Assembly (NCBI GenBank): GCA_019915015.1
Contig: JAHBBC010000001.1
Location: 2,232,001 to 2,296,000 of the forward strand
DNA length: 64,000 nucleotides
Origin: Auriscalpium vulgare
Lineage: Eukaryota; Basidiomycota; Agaricomycetes; Russulales; Auriscalpiaceae
Direction of reading: 5' to 3'
Positions within the stretch are counted from its first letter, which is position 1; every line of letters begins with the position of its first letter. Below the pieces are notes generated by a model that worked only from the letters and a program-made list of their open reading frames with translations, made no database searches and was not told the DNA's origin. Positions 12,517 to 22,200 of the stretch are shown here, piece by piece. The position numbers were made by a program, and so were the translations under genes.

Positions 12517-13674
12517 CTAGGCTTTTCCCGACGACGAGGACGCAGGAGCGCGCGAGGCAAAGTTCTTCTTCGCGCGCTCGGACATGTTAGGGCAGTTCGA
12601 AATGACATGATTACCTTGCCCGCAGTAGATGCACAGACCGTCGCGGCGGCGACGATCCTTCTCGGTTTGTGTGAGAGGGGCGCGGACCTTGGTCGCGTCG
12701 ATCTCCATGGGTACAACCGACGAGTGCGAGGCGGGTGGTGCGGTCTGCGTCGTCGACGAGGACGCCTGACCGGAACGCGGAGTTGAAGGCTGTTGCTTAG
12801 CCTTGCCCTTGTCCTTGTCGTTAAAGGACGATTTGGTGCGATTCTTCTCGATGTTACGCTTGTGCACGCGGTTATCGAGCTCGGTCGCTTTCGCGACGTA
12901 CCTGTCAAACTCAGTAGGAACAACAGGAACAGAGACGAAAAGGTCTTTGACTTCTTCCTTCAGACCCTCATAGAACTTCTGGATCTTCGTCGCTTCGGAG
13001 AAGTCAACGTAGACCAGTAGCTCTCGGAAACGAGACGCGTAGCTCGAGCACGAGCCAGTCTGCTTGAGTGCTTCGATCTTGCGTAGAGCCGTTCCGACGA
13101 CGTCGCTGTCGCCGAAATTCTCTCGGAAATCGATGATGAGGTCGCGGAAGTCGTAGAGCAATTCCTCGTTGCTCTTCTTGATAGCCGTGAACCAGCTCTT
13201 GGCGGAGCCGTCGGCGAGGTACGACTGCAAATACAAAGCCCTGTGATAGTCAGTAGGGAGCGAGGCACGAGACAGCTCGACGGCCGCCTCGATCTCGTCA
13301 ATGAACGGTTCGACGTCAGTCGCTTTACCCGTGAACACGCGTGGTTCCTTGAATCGAGCGACGCCACGAGGGACGTCGTCGAAATCGCGAGTACGGGTGG
13401 ATTGCGCAGCCGCTGCAGGCTGCGGGGCGCTGTGAATACGTTCCGTAAGGGCCTCAAGAGCGGCGCCGATACGTCGCTGATTGTCGTCAGCGTATTGTAC
13501 CTGTCGGCTGACGCCCTTGAGTGTCTCCAGCATCGCACTGAAGTCCTGCCAGGTCGGATTACTCGGAGGTACCTGTGGAGCAGTTTCAGCTGTCTCTTGA
13601 GCGGGTACCTGGTCCTGGGAGATGTTCCCAGTGGTGCTGGGCCAGGGATTTTCGTCGTAGCCTGCTGCGGACAT
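12517..13674 (-). CDS. Gypsy Gag protein
   Basis: 385 aa, the structural protein of the retrotransposon particle. The central part has the retrotransposon gag fold signature (VEPFIDEIEAAVELS, LYLQSYLADGSAKSWF, SYASRFRELLVYVDF). A single CCHC zinc knuckle follows near the C-terminus (CIYCGQGNHVISNC, spacing CX2CX4HX4C), used for RNA packaging. It ends ASSSSGKA with TAG at 12517-12519. It precedes pol in the element and is about 110 nt downstream of the 5' LTR. Confidence 0.93.
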   Translation of the reverse strand: MSAAGYDENPWPSTTGNISQDQVPAQETAETAPQVPPSNPTWQDFSAMLETLKGVSRQVQYADDNQRRIGAALEALTERIHSAPQPAAAAQSTRTRDFDDVPRGVARFKEPRVFTGKATDVEPFIDEIEAAVELSRASLPTDYHRALYLQSYLADGSAKSWFTAIKKSNEELLYDFRDLIIDFRENFGDSDVVGTALRKIEALKQTGSCSSYASRFRELLVYVDFSEATKIQKFYEGLKEEVKDLFVSVPVVPTEFDRYVAKATELDNRVHKRNIEKNRTKSSFNDKDKGKAKQQPSTPRSGQASSSTTQTAPPASHSSVVPMEIDATKVRAPLTQTEKDRRRRDGLCIYCGQGNHVISNCPNMSERAKKNFASRAPASSSSGKA

Positions 13675-13769
13675 ATTAGCAGAAATGTATGAGAGAAATA
13701 GGGGCTAGTGTCGAGTGTTGAGATGTCGAGAAGAAGTTAAGAAGCAAAGGTAGGGTTTCGAGTGGGGTG

Positions 13770-13781
13770 GTCGAGTCAAAC
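13770..13781 (-). other. Primer-binding site, self-priming type
   Basis: On the minus strand the 5' LTR ends GTTACA and is followed after two bases by TTGACTCGAC (13770-13779). This is not complementary to a tRNA CCA end. It is an exact 10-nt complement of GTCGAGTCAA inside the LTR (minus strand of 13846-13855). In Tf1-like elements the mRNA 5' end folds back on this site and primes reverse transcription. Confidence 0.7.
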
Positions 13782-14054
13782 TGTAACGGGCCGAGTGTGA
13801 GAAGCAGAGGAGGTTCGAGAACAGAGCGGGTGCTCGTTGCTGGCGTTGACTCGACAAGGAGAAGTACATGAGCGAGAGGCGACTATGAGCGAGCCACGAA
13901 CCAAACACACGTAAACATAAGAGTCTGCCGAGTCAAGTAAGTACGAGGCGAATAGAGAACGAGTCTGTTGGATACACAACACGCGCACGATGAGAACGAG
14001 TCCGTGAACGTACGTAGAATGTCCGTTGGTAAGTAAGTGACCATGCCCATGACA
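13782..14054 (-). repeat. 5' LTR of the gypsy element
   Basis: 273 bp, apparently identical to 7963-8235. In the element's orientation this is the promoter LTR. The inferred transcript start lies near 13855. Confidence 0.95.
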
Positions 14055-14059
14055 TCGGG
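14055..14059. repeat. Target-site duplication, right copy (TCGGG)
   Basis: Matches 7958-7962. Removing the element and one copy rejoins the Sec7-gene reading frame without a gap. Confidence 0.9.
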
Positions 14060-14244
14060 GTTGGGGGCACGACGGTGGGGGTGGCCGGCTGCGCCATGGC
14101 AGGCGTGCGCGAGGACGAGGGCAAAGGGGACGCATGGTGTCGCGGGGAGTGTGAGGGCGTAGAATCACGGCCCAAAGCGTTGACATCAAGGCCTTCTTTG
14201 ATCATGACGGTCCCACCGGCGAGCAGGGCCTGCTCAAAGTCCAT
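14055..14244 (-). pseudogene. 5' coding part of the Sec7-PH exchange factor, cut off by the retrotransposon
   Basis: Reads MDFEQALLAGGTVMIKEG... then ALGRDSTPSHSPRH... up to TPTVVPPTP at the insertion point. The codon broken at 14055 is completed on the far side of the element at 7957, in the same frame, and the protein goes on with GQNGATSSTSRSQ. The start is taken as the ATG at 14242-14244. The frame also stays open upstream through a proline/arginine-rich stretch without another ATG, so an upstream exon is possible. As it stands this fragment would run into the LTR and stop. Confidence 0.75.
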
Positions 14245-14460
14245 GTCTGTGCGCGAGCCGCGCCGGGCGTTGAAGTCGGCGGCCTGGCCATGGCGATCGC
14301 GGGGGACGGCCTGGAGGCCGGTGGGGAAGGCGGAGGGCGGGGCGAGGGAGCGCGGGGACGAGGCGGGGGTGCGCTGGAAGATGGAGGACGCCAGGGTGGG
14401 CAACGTGTGCGCGGTGTCGCTGGCAGCTCGGCGGGGAGGAGGGCGATGGGCGGAGGGTGG

Positions 14461-14522
14461 GCGAGGGCGAGGGCGAGGGCGAGGGCGAGGGCGAGGGCGA
14501 GGGCGAGGCGAGGGCGAGGGCG
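14461..14522. repeat. Hexanucleotide repeat (GAGGGC)n
   Basis: About ten units of GAGGGC with one short interruption. On the minus strand the repeat would code alternating Pro-Ser or Pro-Arg, depending on frame. It lies just upstream of the likely start of the Sec7-PH gene, in its 5' UTR or an N-terminal extension. The rest of 14245-14957 is GC-rich and shows no other gene. Confidence 0.85.
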
Positions 14523-14957
14523 CGACTCTCGGGGTGGGCGTGCTGAAAGCGCTCAAAGACCAACAGGCGCTTATGCTACTGACCACCCTCGACAAGCCGG
14601 CACGTTCCCCGCCAAGCTCAGCTGTTCTGCGGCTTCCCCGCCCGCTATCACCGCCTGTCCTTGCCACGCGCCCAGTCGAATAATCATGGTGGCCACCGTT
14701 ATCAACATGTCAGCCCCGTTATCGTGTCTGCTAAACCCTCTCGCTCTATCTCCGCACGTGCAGATAAGCAAATAAAACATCTCGATTCTACAGTAAGTAT
14801 CCGATTAGCTATGGCACCATCGTACACTCTTGTACACTCTGGCAGCAGACATGCGTGGAACTCGTCTAGTAAGGCAAAAAGTCATACAACATAGCATGGC
14901 ACAACATGACTGGGCGCAAGGAAGAAAAAAACACTCTACACAGCACGCGCGATCTCG

Positions 14958-17900
14958 TCACGTCCCCGCGTCGCTCTGTCTGCGGCCGGGGCCCGCTCCG
15001 CCAGTAGAAGTCCGTCTCTGCCGCTTCATGGCGAGCGTCTGCACGACGGTCGCGCCCGCGCCCGCGCCCGCGCCGATGCGGCTGCCCGGCGAGTAGCGGG
15101 AGCCCGGGAGGGCCATGGGCGTGTTGCTCGTGGTCGAGGAGCGCGGGCGGGTCGAGGACGAGGCGATCTTGGGGAGGACGGCGCCCTTGCGGGTGCCGGT
15201 GTTGGGGGCGCCGGAGGCCCGGTTCCTGTGCGATAAGTGGGATGAGGACCAGTGGGCGGCCGAGCGTAGCGGGGCACACGCACCGCTTCTTGATCACGTC
15301 AGTCTTGAGAGATAGTGGGCGGACAACGCCATGCAGTTTCTATTCAGCGGCCGCCTGCGTTAGTGTGCCCCGCCACCCGCGCGAGATAAGCCGCTCACAT
15401 AAAACAAGCCACACGCGTTGCCTGCAGCACACAACACACCGTTAGCACACACGCCCGCGCAGTCCCCACGGCCACTCACACAGAGGCTGCCCGTCCGGAT
15501 CCCGCCGCCACAGCGGCGTGTTCGTCGTCTGGCAGTTCGTGCACACCGTCGGCGCCTCGTCGTCGTTCCCCCCCTTGGTCGCCCCCGAGCCCGCAGACGC
15601 CAGGTCCGGCGTGCTCGTCGACGACCGCAGCTGCGCCGTCGCCAGCGCGTCGCCCCCGCCCGACTTCTTCCGCTGGGCCGCAGACCGGGCCGCCACATCC
15701 TGCATCACGCGCTTCGTAGACGCTATCTTGCGCGGCTGCGCGTTCGACGAGCCCTCCACCGACGGCGGCGTCGACGCGTTGGACGTGTTCAGCGGCTCAG
15801 GTGAGCCCGCGCTCGAGTTCAGCCCGTAGCCGTCGTAGCCGTCGCTGGATGGGCTGGGGTGCAGGCTGGGAAATCCACTTTCGGTATGTTCGGCCGGGAG
15901 TATTTGAGTGGGGTCCACGTGCGTGAAGGGCTGATGCAGATTCGCTCCATCAATACTCGAGTACATGAGGCCCATCAGTTGCTGGTACTCGAGACCCGTG
16001 TCTTCAACGCCTGCCATGTTTGCGGCGTTGAGGCGGGCGTAGCCCTCGGCCATGGCGACCGAGGCAGCCATCGCTGCGGCCGACATATTCTCGTTCGGGC
16101 CTGACGGCGAACTCGGGAGGGGTGGGTAGGGCGCGTGGGCGTTATCGTGATAAGACGTAGAATGGCGTGCGTCGTCGGGGTGGTGGAGGACGGGCGACGA
16201 GTAGTCGTGGGCATGAGGCATGGACTGCGCAGCAGACAAGTCGAAGAAGCCATCGTAGCCGGGGAAGGAGAAGTTGAACGGAGTGGACGGGAAGGAGCCC
16301 GAGCTGCTGTGGTGGTGGTGGTGGTGGTGCAGGTGAGGGTGGGATTGAGCGGGATGGGCGAACCGCTGGGCCATGTCCGGAGGCTCGACAATGGGGGAGG
16401 CGTGCACAGATGGTGGGTCTGCACGAAGCATGCTTTCTGCATGTGGAGCGTCTGCTCTGCGCTTCGTCCCTATAAGACTTTCCGGCGGAAGCGGTTTGCC
16501 GTTGACTTGGTGCCTGCCCAATACACCCGCCAATATACCATCCTTTGAGACCGTGTGATCGAAGCTCGTCTTGCGCACGTGGCGAGGAAAGGACCGCTGC
16601 TCCTGCGATCCAGCGCTGGACGCGGGCGTCCGCGATAATCCATGCAGGCCGTAGGACGGCAGAGAGGACGGGTGGCCGGCGAAGGCCTGCATATCGAGGG
16701 AGGGGTCGGGCTGGGGCTGATAAGGGTATCGCGAGGCATGGTGGGCGTTAGAGTGGAAGGAGATGGGGTGGGCGTTGTCGCCGTGCTCGTGGACGGTGGG
16801 GAACGAGAAGGGGTGAGGCGCGGACGGGCTATGGCGTCCGGAGTGGATCGGGATGCTGGAGGAGGGGGAGATGGAGGACGCGGGATAGGAAAGCCTGCTG
16901 TCGGAAGGTCTGCGTGGCCCGTGCATATCCTCCCCAGGACCGGATGGGGTGTCGAGAGAGGGGAAGGTGAAGCGTCCGCCATGCGATAAGCCCTCGTCGA
17001 AAAGAGGCGCAGAAGGGGGCGGACGGGACCTGGAGCGACTGGATGGTCTCCAGTCCATGGGAACCCGCGATCGAGATCGGCTCATGGCCCTCCAATCCAT
17101 AGGCACCTCGCTGGACGCGCGGTTAGCTTCAGATCCCGACTGTGCAATATGACGCAACTCACTCATCTTCTTCCGTGCCATCCTGATTTTCCCCGTCGAA
17201 TCCGACCACGCTCACTTTCGCCTTCCCCTTATCTATCCGCCGCCCTCGCCCTCCGTCTCGTCCCTCACCCTCCGCACCCATACTGCTGCTGCCGACAGTC
17301 GCGGGATCGGCTGGCTCGACCTTCACCTTGACCTCCGCCTCCTCCTCCGCCAGCAACGCAAGCCGCGCCTCGTCTTCTTTCTTCTTCTTCAACGCCAGAG
17401 CCATCATCCGCCACGTCAGGTTCTCCATGCGCTGTGCATGCGGGAGATTCGCCTTGGTGCGTGCGTACATCTTCCACACCTGCGTCGCCAGGGGGTCCTC
17501 CTTTGCCAGCTGATCAGGGTCGAGGCCGCCCCCGTCTGTGGGCGATAGCGCGGACGATTTCAACTCGGGCGATCCGGACGCCACCGGCGATGGGAACGAG
17601 CTCGTCCCCTCCGTTACCGGGCGGGAGCCGAACAGATTCTCTGTGAAGATGTCGCTGAACATCGATGCGCTGCCATCGAGCCCGCCGTTCGCGCCTGGGG
17701 AGATCGGCGAGTCGAGCCGATTGGCGTCGGATGCCCGTGGCTGCAGCGATCCGCCCCCCGTCAGCGAGGCCTCCCTGGACATGGCGTATGCACCCGCCGG
17801 GCCGACGCCGGGCGTTGAACCCGATGGCGAACTAGGAGACATCCACAATGAAGGCGGCAGGCCTGCGGTGGAACGCCCATTACCCAGACTGTAATCTGCA

Positions 17901-18754
17901 TTGTAATCGTATGTTGTAGCCAACGGGTGCTGGGGAGGAACAATCGGTGAAATGGCTGAGCCTAACAGGAACGTCAATAAAGAATCGCGATTTGTTCGGC
18001 ATCGCGACGTACCAGAGGATCCCTGCCGTGAGTGGGCGGGACCGATGCTGCCGTGACGGGGGGGTCTGCCCTCGCCCTGACCTGGCAGACTCGCGACAGA
18101 GCCCCGATGGGGCTGAGGGACGAAAGAGGCCCCAGACATGGAGTGCGACTTGCCCTTGGTGTACGGTGCCGAGCCTGCGGTCGCATACGGGGGCTGGGGG
18201 ATCGCCTTGTGATAATGTGGACCGGCGGACATGGGACCGGGGAAGGCGTGGCGTAAATGAGCCTCTCTTGTGCCGTGCGCGTCAACGCGGGGAGGATGAT
18301 GGGAGTAGCGCGAGGAGATGGGCGCTGAGGGCAAGCTGGAGGGAGTACCACCTGCGGGGACGTTGAGGACGCCACTAGCCTCGAGTTGAGCGAACATGGC
18401 GGGGTTCAAGGGAGCGGAGAAGATGCTGCTCCATTCATTGGGTTGCATAGAGGGTATATTTGGCTGGAGAAGGCAAGAAGAGATGGATGAGGACATGAAT
18501 GAAGTTCGGGCGGGTATACGCACGGGATATGCAGGCGAGACGTCTGGAGAGGCGAGGGAAAGGGACTGCATCCAGGGTGAGGAGCGGGATGAAGGCGATA
18601 GAGAGGAGGAAGGGATGGGACTACGGTCTGCGGGGGTGGTTGATGGCGCATGTGCGGAAACGGAGGTGATGACAGTAGGGCGAGGGGTGGGGGACCATGC
18701 TGAGCGCACGAGATCATCTGTGGGCCTCTTCAAAGGCGAGGCCGACAGTTCCAT
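14958..18754 (-). CDS. areA: AreA/Nit2-type GATA transcription factor
   Basis: A zinc-finger activator of nitrogen-catabolite genes. The start [14 protein letters not shown] is at 18754. The large first exons are Ser/Pro-rich and contain the fungal AreA N-terminal domain near 17400-17500 ([37 protein letters not shown]). A 54-nt intron with a GCTAAC branch site leads to the next large exon, which holds [13 protein letters not shown], a run of eight His, and [20 protein letters not shown]. The GATA finger is spread over three exons: [22 protein letters not shown] near 15500, NACGLFY near 15400, and [19 protein letters not shown] near 15300. Spacing is CX2CX17CX2C. The last exon is Ala/Gly-rich and stops at 14958-14960. 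A TIR transposon begins about 260 bp upstream of the start codon and may lie in the promoter. AreA assignment rests on the N-terminal domain plus the single finger. Confidence 0.87.
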
Positions 18755-19013
18755 AGGCTGAGGGGGCACACAATGTGGTTGTCCACGGCTGGTGAGTAAG
18801 GGGGTGTGTGTGCGTGCGTGAGAGCGCGGTAGCGGGACGGCGAGGACGACGAAAAATGGGGGGCGAGGGCGACGAGGGCGAGCGCAAGGCGACGGACGGT
18901 GGATGGACGAGGGAGAGAGCAGAGAGCCCGGGAAAAAGCACGAGACGAGGAGGAGGCCGAGAGGCGCAAGACGTGCGATGCGGGCCGTGTGTTCCCTCTG
19001 GGCCAAACAAACA

Positions 19014-19046
19014 CAGGACCCCCGTAACTCATGCCAGGGGTATGAT
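19014..19046 (+). repeat. Left terminal inverted repeat
   Basis: 33 bp beginning CAGGACCCCCGTAACTCA and ending GGGGTATGAT. It pairs with 25844-25876 with one T/C difference. Confidence 0.9.
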
Positions 19047-19253
19047 CCGCCAAACGGGGTCAACTACCATTTTTTTTTGCGGCTCGCGACCCCTTCCAGC
19101 TACCATTCGCCCCTCAGACCTCCGTTTGGGGTCCGTAGCTACCACGGATAGGATCATAGCTTCAAAAAAATCGTAGTTTATTGTAAAAAGCTCCGCTTTG
19201 CGTGCAGGCAGGAGGGGATGTACTACGGATGCGCAGAGGCCTGTCAAACTGAC

Positions 19254-22200
19254 CTATTCATCTGGTTCATCGTCACCCGCCTGTTCAAGACCCGCCTTGA
19301 CCCTCCCACTAAGCTCCTTGATAGCACGAGCGATATTCGCGACGTTCTGCTTGAGGGCGACATAGCACGCGCCATCAGATTTTACCAAAGCTAGTGTTGA
19401 GCCCGAGGTTTGGAGGGGATGGTCGAGGGCATACAGGAAGTAGGACGGTTTCAGGAAGGCGAACCGAGGGATCTTGCTAGGATCGGCGAGGGAGAATTGG
19501 TTGTGTCGGACCGGCTTGAACAGTCTCACAGCGATGTAAGAAAGAGCGGTGATGCGAGACGTGTCCGAAGCCCAACCATGTTTGCCGTTCTTACCGGCCG
19601 ACTTCTCGTACATGGTCAGGACTAACCAGCCATCAGCGCATGCCGAGTCATGTTGAAGATTACGACGCACCTTCTGCAAGGCAGATTGCCTCATCAACAA
19701 GAACCAAGCCATAAGAAGGCGGCATGCCAGTGTGAGCAGCGTAGAGGTGTTTGAGCGGCGTGACATTGGCCGAGTGTGCGACCTTGGGGACGTGATGCTT
19801 TGCGAAGATCGCTGCTCGCCTCCGTTCAGCCTGGCGGACGTCAATACCATGTATGTGCACTCATACAACACTAGCAGACGCACCTGATACGATGCATTTG
19901 CAGCGACCTCAGCCGCGTTTGCAGCCGTCCCTGGTGCAGGAGCAACAGCTTCTTCGCCGTTGATTGCTCCGTCTCGACCGCCCGCAGCTGGCTGCCGCCA
20001 GCGCATCGACCGACCCGCGCCCGTGGTAACACCGCGCTCTGTAACACCGCGCTCTTCTTGACGCTTGAGAACATCCTTGACCAACTGCAGAAGGCGTTTT
20101 TTCTCGGAGAGCGTTGACTGGGCGGGTGGACCGTTATCAGAGGAAGGTGGTAGATCTTCCGAGGACTTGAAGGCCTTTGTTCGGACACCTTTCTCAGCCT
20201 GTCTGGTATGATGCGACCGGCGGATGACTGCGAGCTGTTCGAGATCGAATTCAGCAGAGATCACTGTGTCCTGGAAGGTCCTGCGCTCGTCGGGGTCGGA
20301 CACAGCAGGGAGCGACTGGGCGAGGATCTTCCCTATATGTGCAGCGTCTTTGCGTGTTGCATCCGCTGTGTCTTCAGGCAATTGCAGTCTAGTAATGTGA
20401 GGGTTAGACTCTGTAAGATCTATCGGCGGTGAGAGGAGGACAAAACACGAACATGTCGACAGTGCTCTGGACGCATAAGGCAGCTGCTGCGCAAGTCAAA
20501 TCGTTCAACTGCTGGTCGAAGACCGCACCAACTCCGTCTGCATTCTCTGCCTTCTTCAACCCATTTTCAATCTGGAGCATCTCGGGCTCGTCTTCGTCCA
20601 TCTCAGGACCCTCGTCTTCGGAATCGGACTGGCCATAGATTGCATCCCAAGCCTCCTGCGAATACCAACTCGACAACGATGGGAATGCGCGAACACGGTG
20701 AGCTTGATTCTGCAATTTGTCCAGAAAATCCGGGTCTAGTACGAGAGCGTCCCACAGATTCGCTGCCTCCGAATGGGCCTGTTGTGTTGCTTGCTCAATG
20801 TCGTGATCAGAAGGGAATGTGGAGAGGGCATGGAGGTCGAGATGTCGATTGTCGGTATAGGTATGATTGTATCCATTCGCTCTTTCCTTGCCCTCAGATG
20901 TCTTTGCAAGGAAGAGATGCTCGCGCAAGCGGACTGAGAGCTTCGGAATCATATGATAGAAGTCTTGCAAGGTGAAGTCCTTCACAAGCTGTCGACAAAT
21001 GCCGAAGACATGCTCACAGACTTCGGTTGATAGAAGCCAGGGCAGCAATGGGTATCTGCCGTCGAGGTGGTCCCGATAGATGATCACCAACTGAAGGAAA
21101 CCAACGACTAGGAAGTTTGTGATGTCGCGTGCCTCGGGAGATATGAAGTGTTGAGCTTTTCGGTAGCCCGCGATGTCCATGAAGTCGGTCCACATTTCCA
21201 TGAAGAAGTGCGCACGCAGCACCATGCGAACACGTTCGATAATTGGGATCGATCGATTCTGGTATGCATCCACGAGCTCTCCAAACACAAAGAGGTAGAT
21301 AATCGAGCCGACCATTTCACGATGCTCGTTGGTGAACCATGCTAGCGTATGACCGGAGAAGAGACGGGTCGCAGCATTGTCGTCTTGTCGATCAAGTTTC
21401 TCGACATCCCTCCGAAACAATGTCCCTGTTGCTTCAATTGCTGCAAGGCGGAAGTGGCTGTACGACGTCGTATAGCTGCCCAAAGTAAGTATCCGGGCAC
21501 CTGAGAATGCGTTGTTCCGGTACGTCTTGCGCCCATGGTTCGAATCTTGAATGAGTGCGACAGGCTGTCGCCCTGCGCCGATGAGAGGAATGTGGAGGTT
21601 GATGTCACGATGTGAGCGAATAGGGTGCCTGAGGGTGTAGTCAATGTACGCAACGGCGTGAGCGACCAGGAGACGTTGAAGGGAGCGCTCGACAGCCGTG
21701 CCGTCTGCGGCGTAGGATACAACGTTGATCTTGCGGGAGAGAAGGCCATTCAATATTAATTCCAGGTGGACGAACAGTTGCTCCGCCGAGTTTGACTCTG
21801 AGATAGGGAGCGCCGCAACGACGATAGTCGGAACGCCGGGAAGAGGGATCTGGAGGGTCCATACGCGTATCTGGCATGTGTCGGTGAGCTGCATGCCTCC
21901 GAAGTATTCGTAGAACTCATACCTTCTTAGCCTTCTCGATCTTCCTGGTGCGGATGAGGGCATCGAGTGTGTTGATGTCGCTCACGACGACGGGATCGCC
22001 AGGACTCCCTAGAAGCACGTAGCACTTTCGTATTGGGTCCCAGTGAGGCCTCAAAGACTCTAGCAGCTTCGTATCATCACATGCGAGGCCAACGGGACCC
22101 ACAAGGTAGTCCAATGATTTCAGCCGTTCGTAGATAAATTCAAATGTTGCCTCTGTGATGCCGATGGGAAACTGCACTTCGTGCGCACGACGTTTCCTTC

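Larger units (their letters stand above)
7963..14054 (-). mobile_element. Complete Ty3/gypsy chromovirus LTR retrotransposon, 6092 bp
   Basis: A full-length LTR retrotransposon read on the minus strand. It has two 273-bp LTRs (7963-8235 and 13782-14054), gag then pol, a purine tract next to the 3' LTR, and a primer-binding site next to the 5' LTR. The LTRs run from TGTCATGG to CGTTACA in the element's orientation and show no differences by eye. It is flanked by the 5-bp duplication TCGGG. The chromodomain at the end of pol places it among chromoviruses. The primer-binding site pairs with the LTR itself and not with a tRNA 3' end, as in the Tf1/sushi group. Both coding frames are open. Identical LTRs, intact frames and an intact target duplication indicate a very recent insertion. 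Confidence 0.96.

Noticed and set aside
8304..13692. Plus-strand open frames opposite gag and pol
   Set aside because: They overlap strongly coding minus-strand sequence with clear protease, RT, integrase and Gag motifs. GC-rich third positions create long antisense frames.
14290..15315. Long Arg/Gly- and Pro-rich frames on both strands around the hexamer repeat
   Set aside because: They arise from the GAGGGC repeat and high GC content. No domain, no consistent splice structure, and they overlap the Sec7 and GATA genes.
16300..16335. GGT/CAC trinucleotide run in the GATA gene as a separate repeat element
   Set aside because: It codes the poly-His run of the GATA factor and is kept in frame; it is part of the gene.
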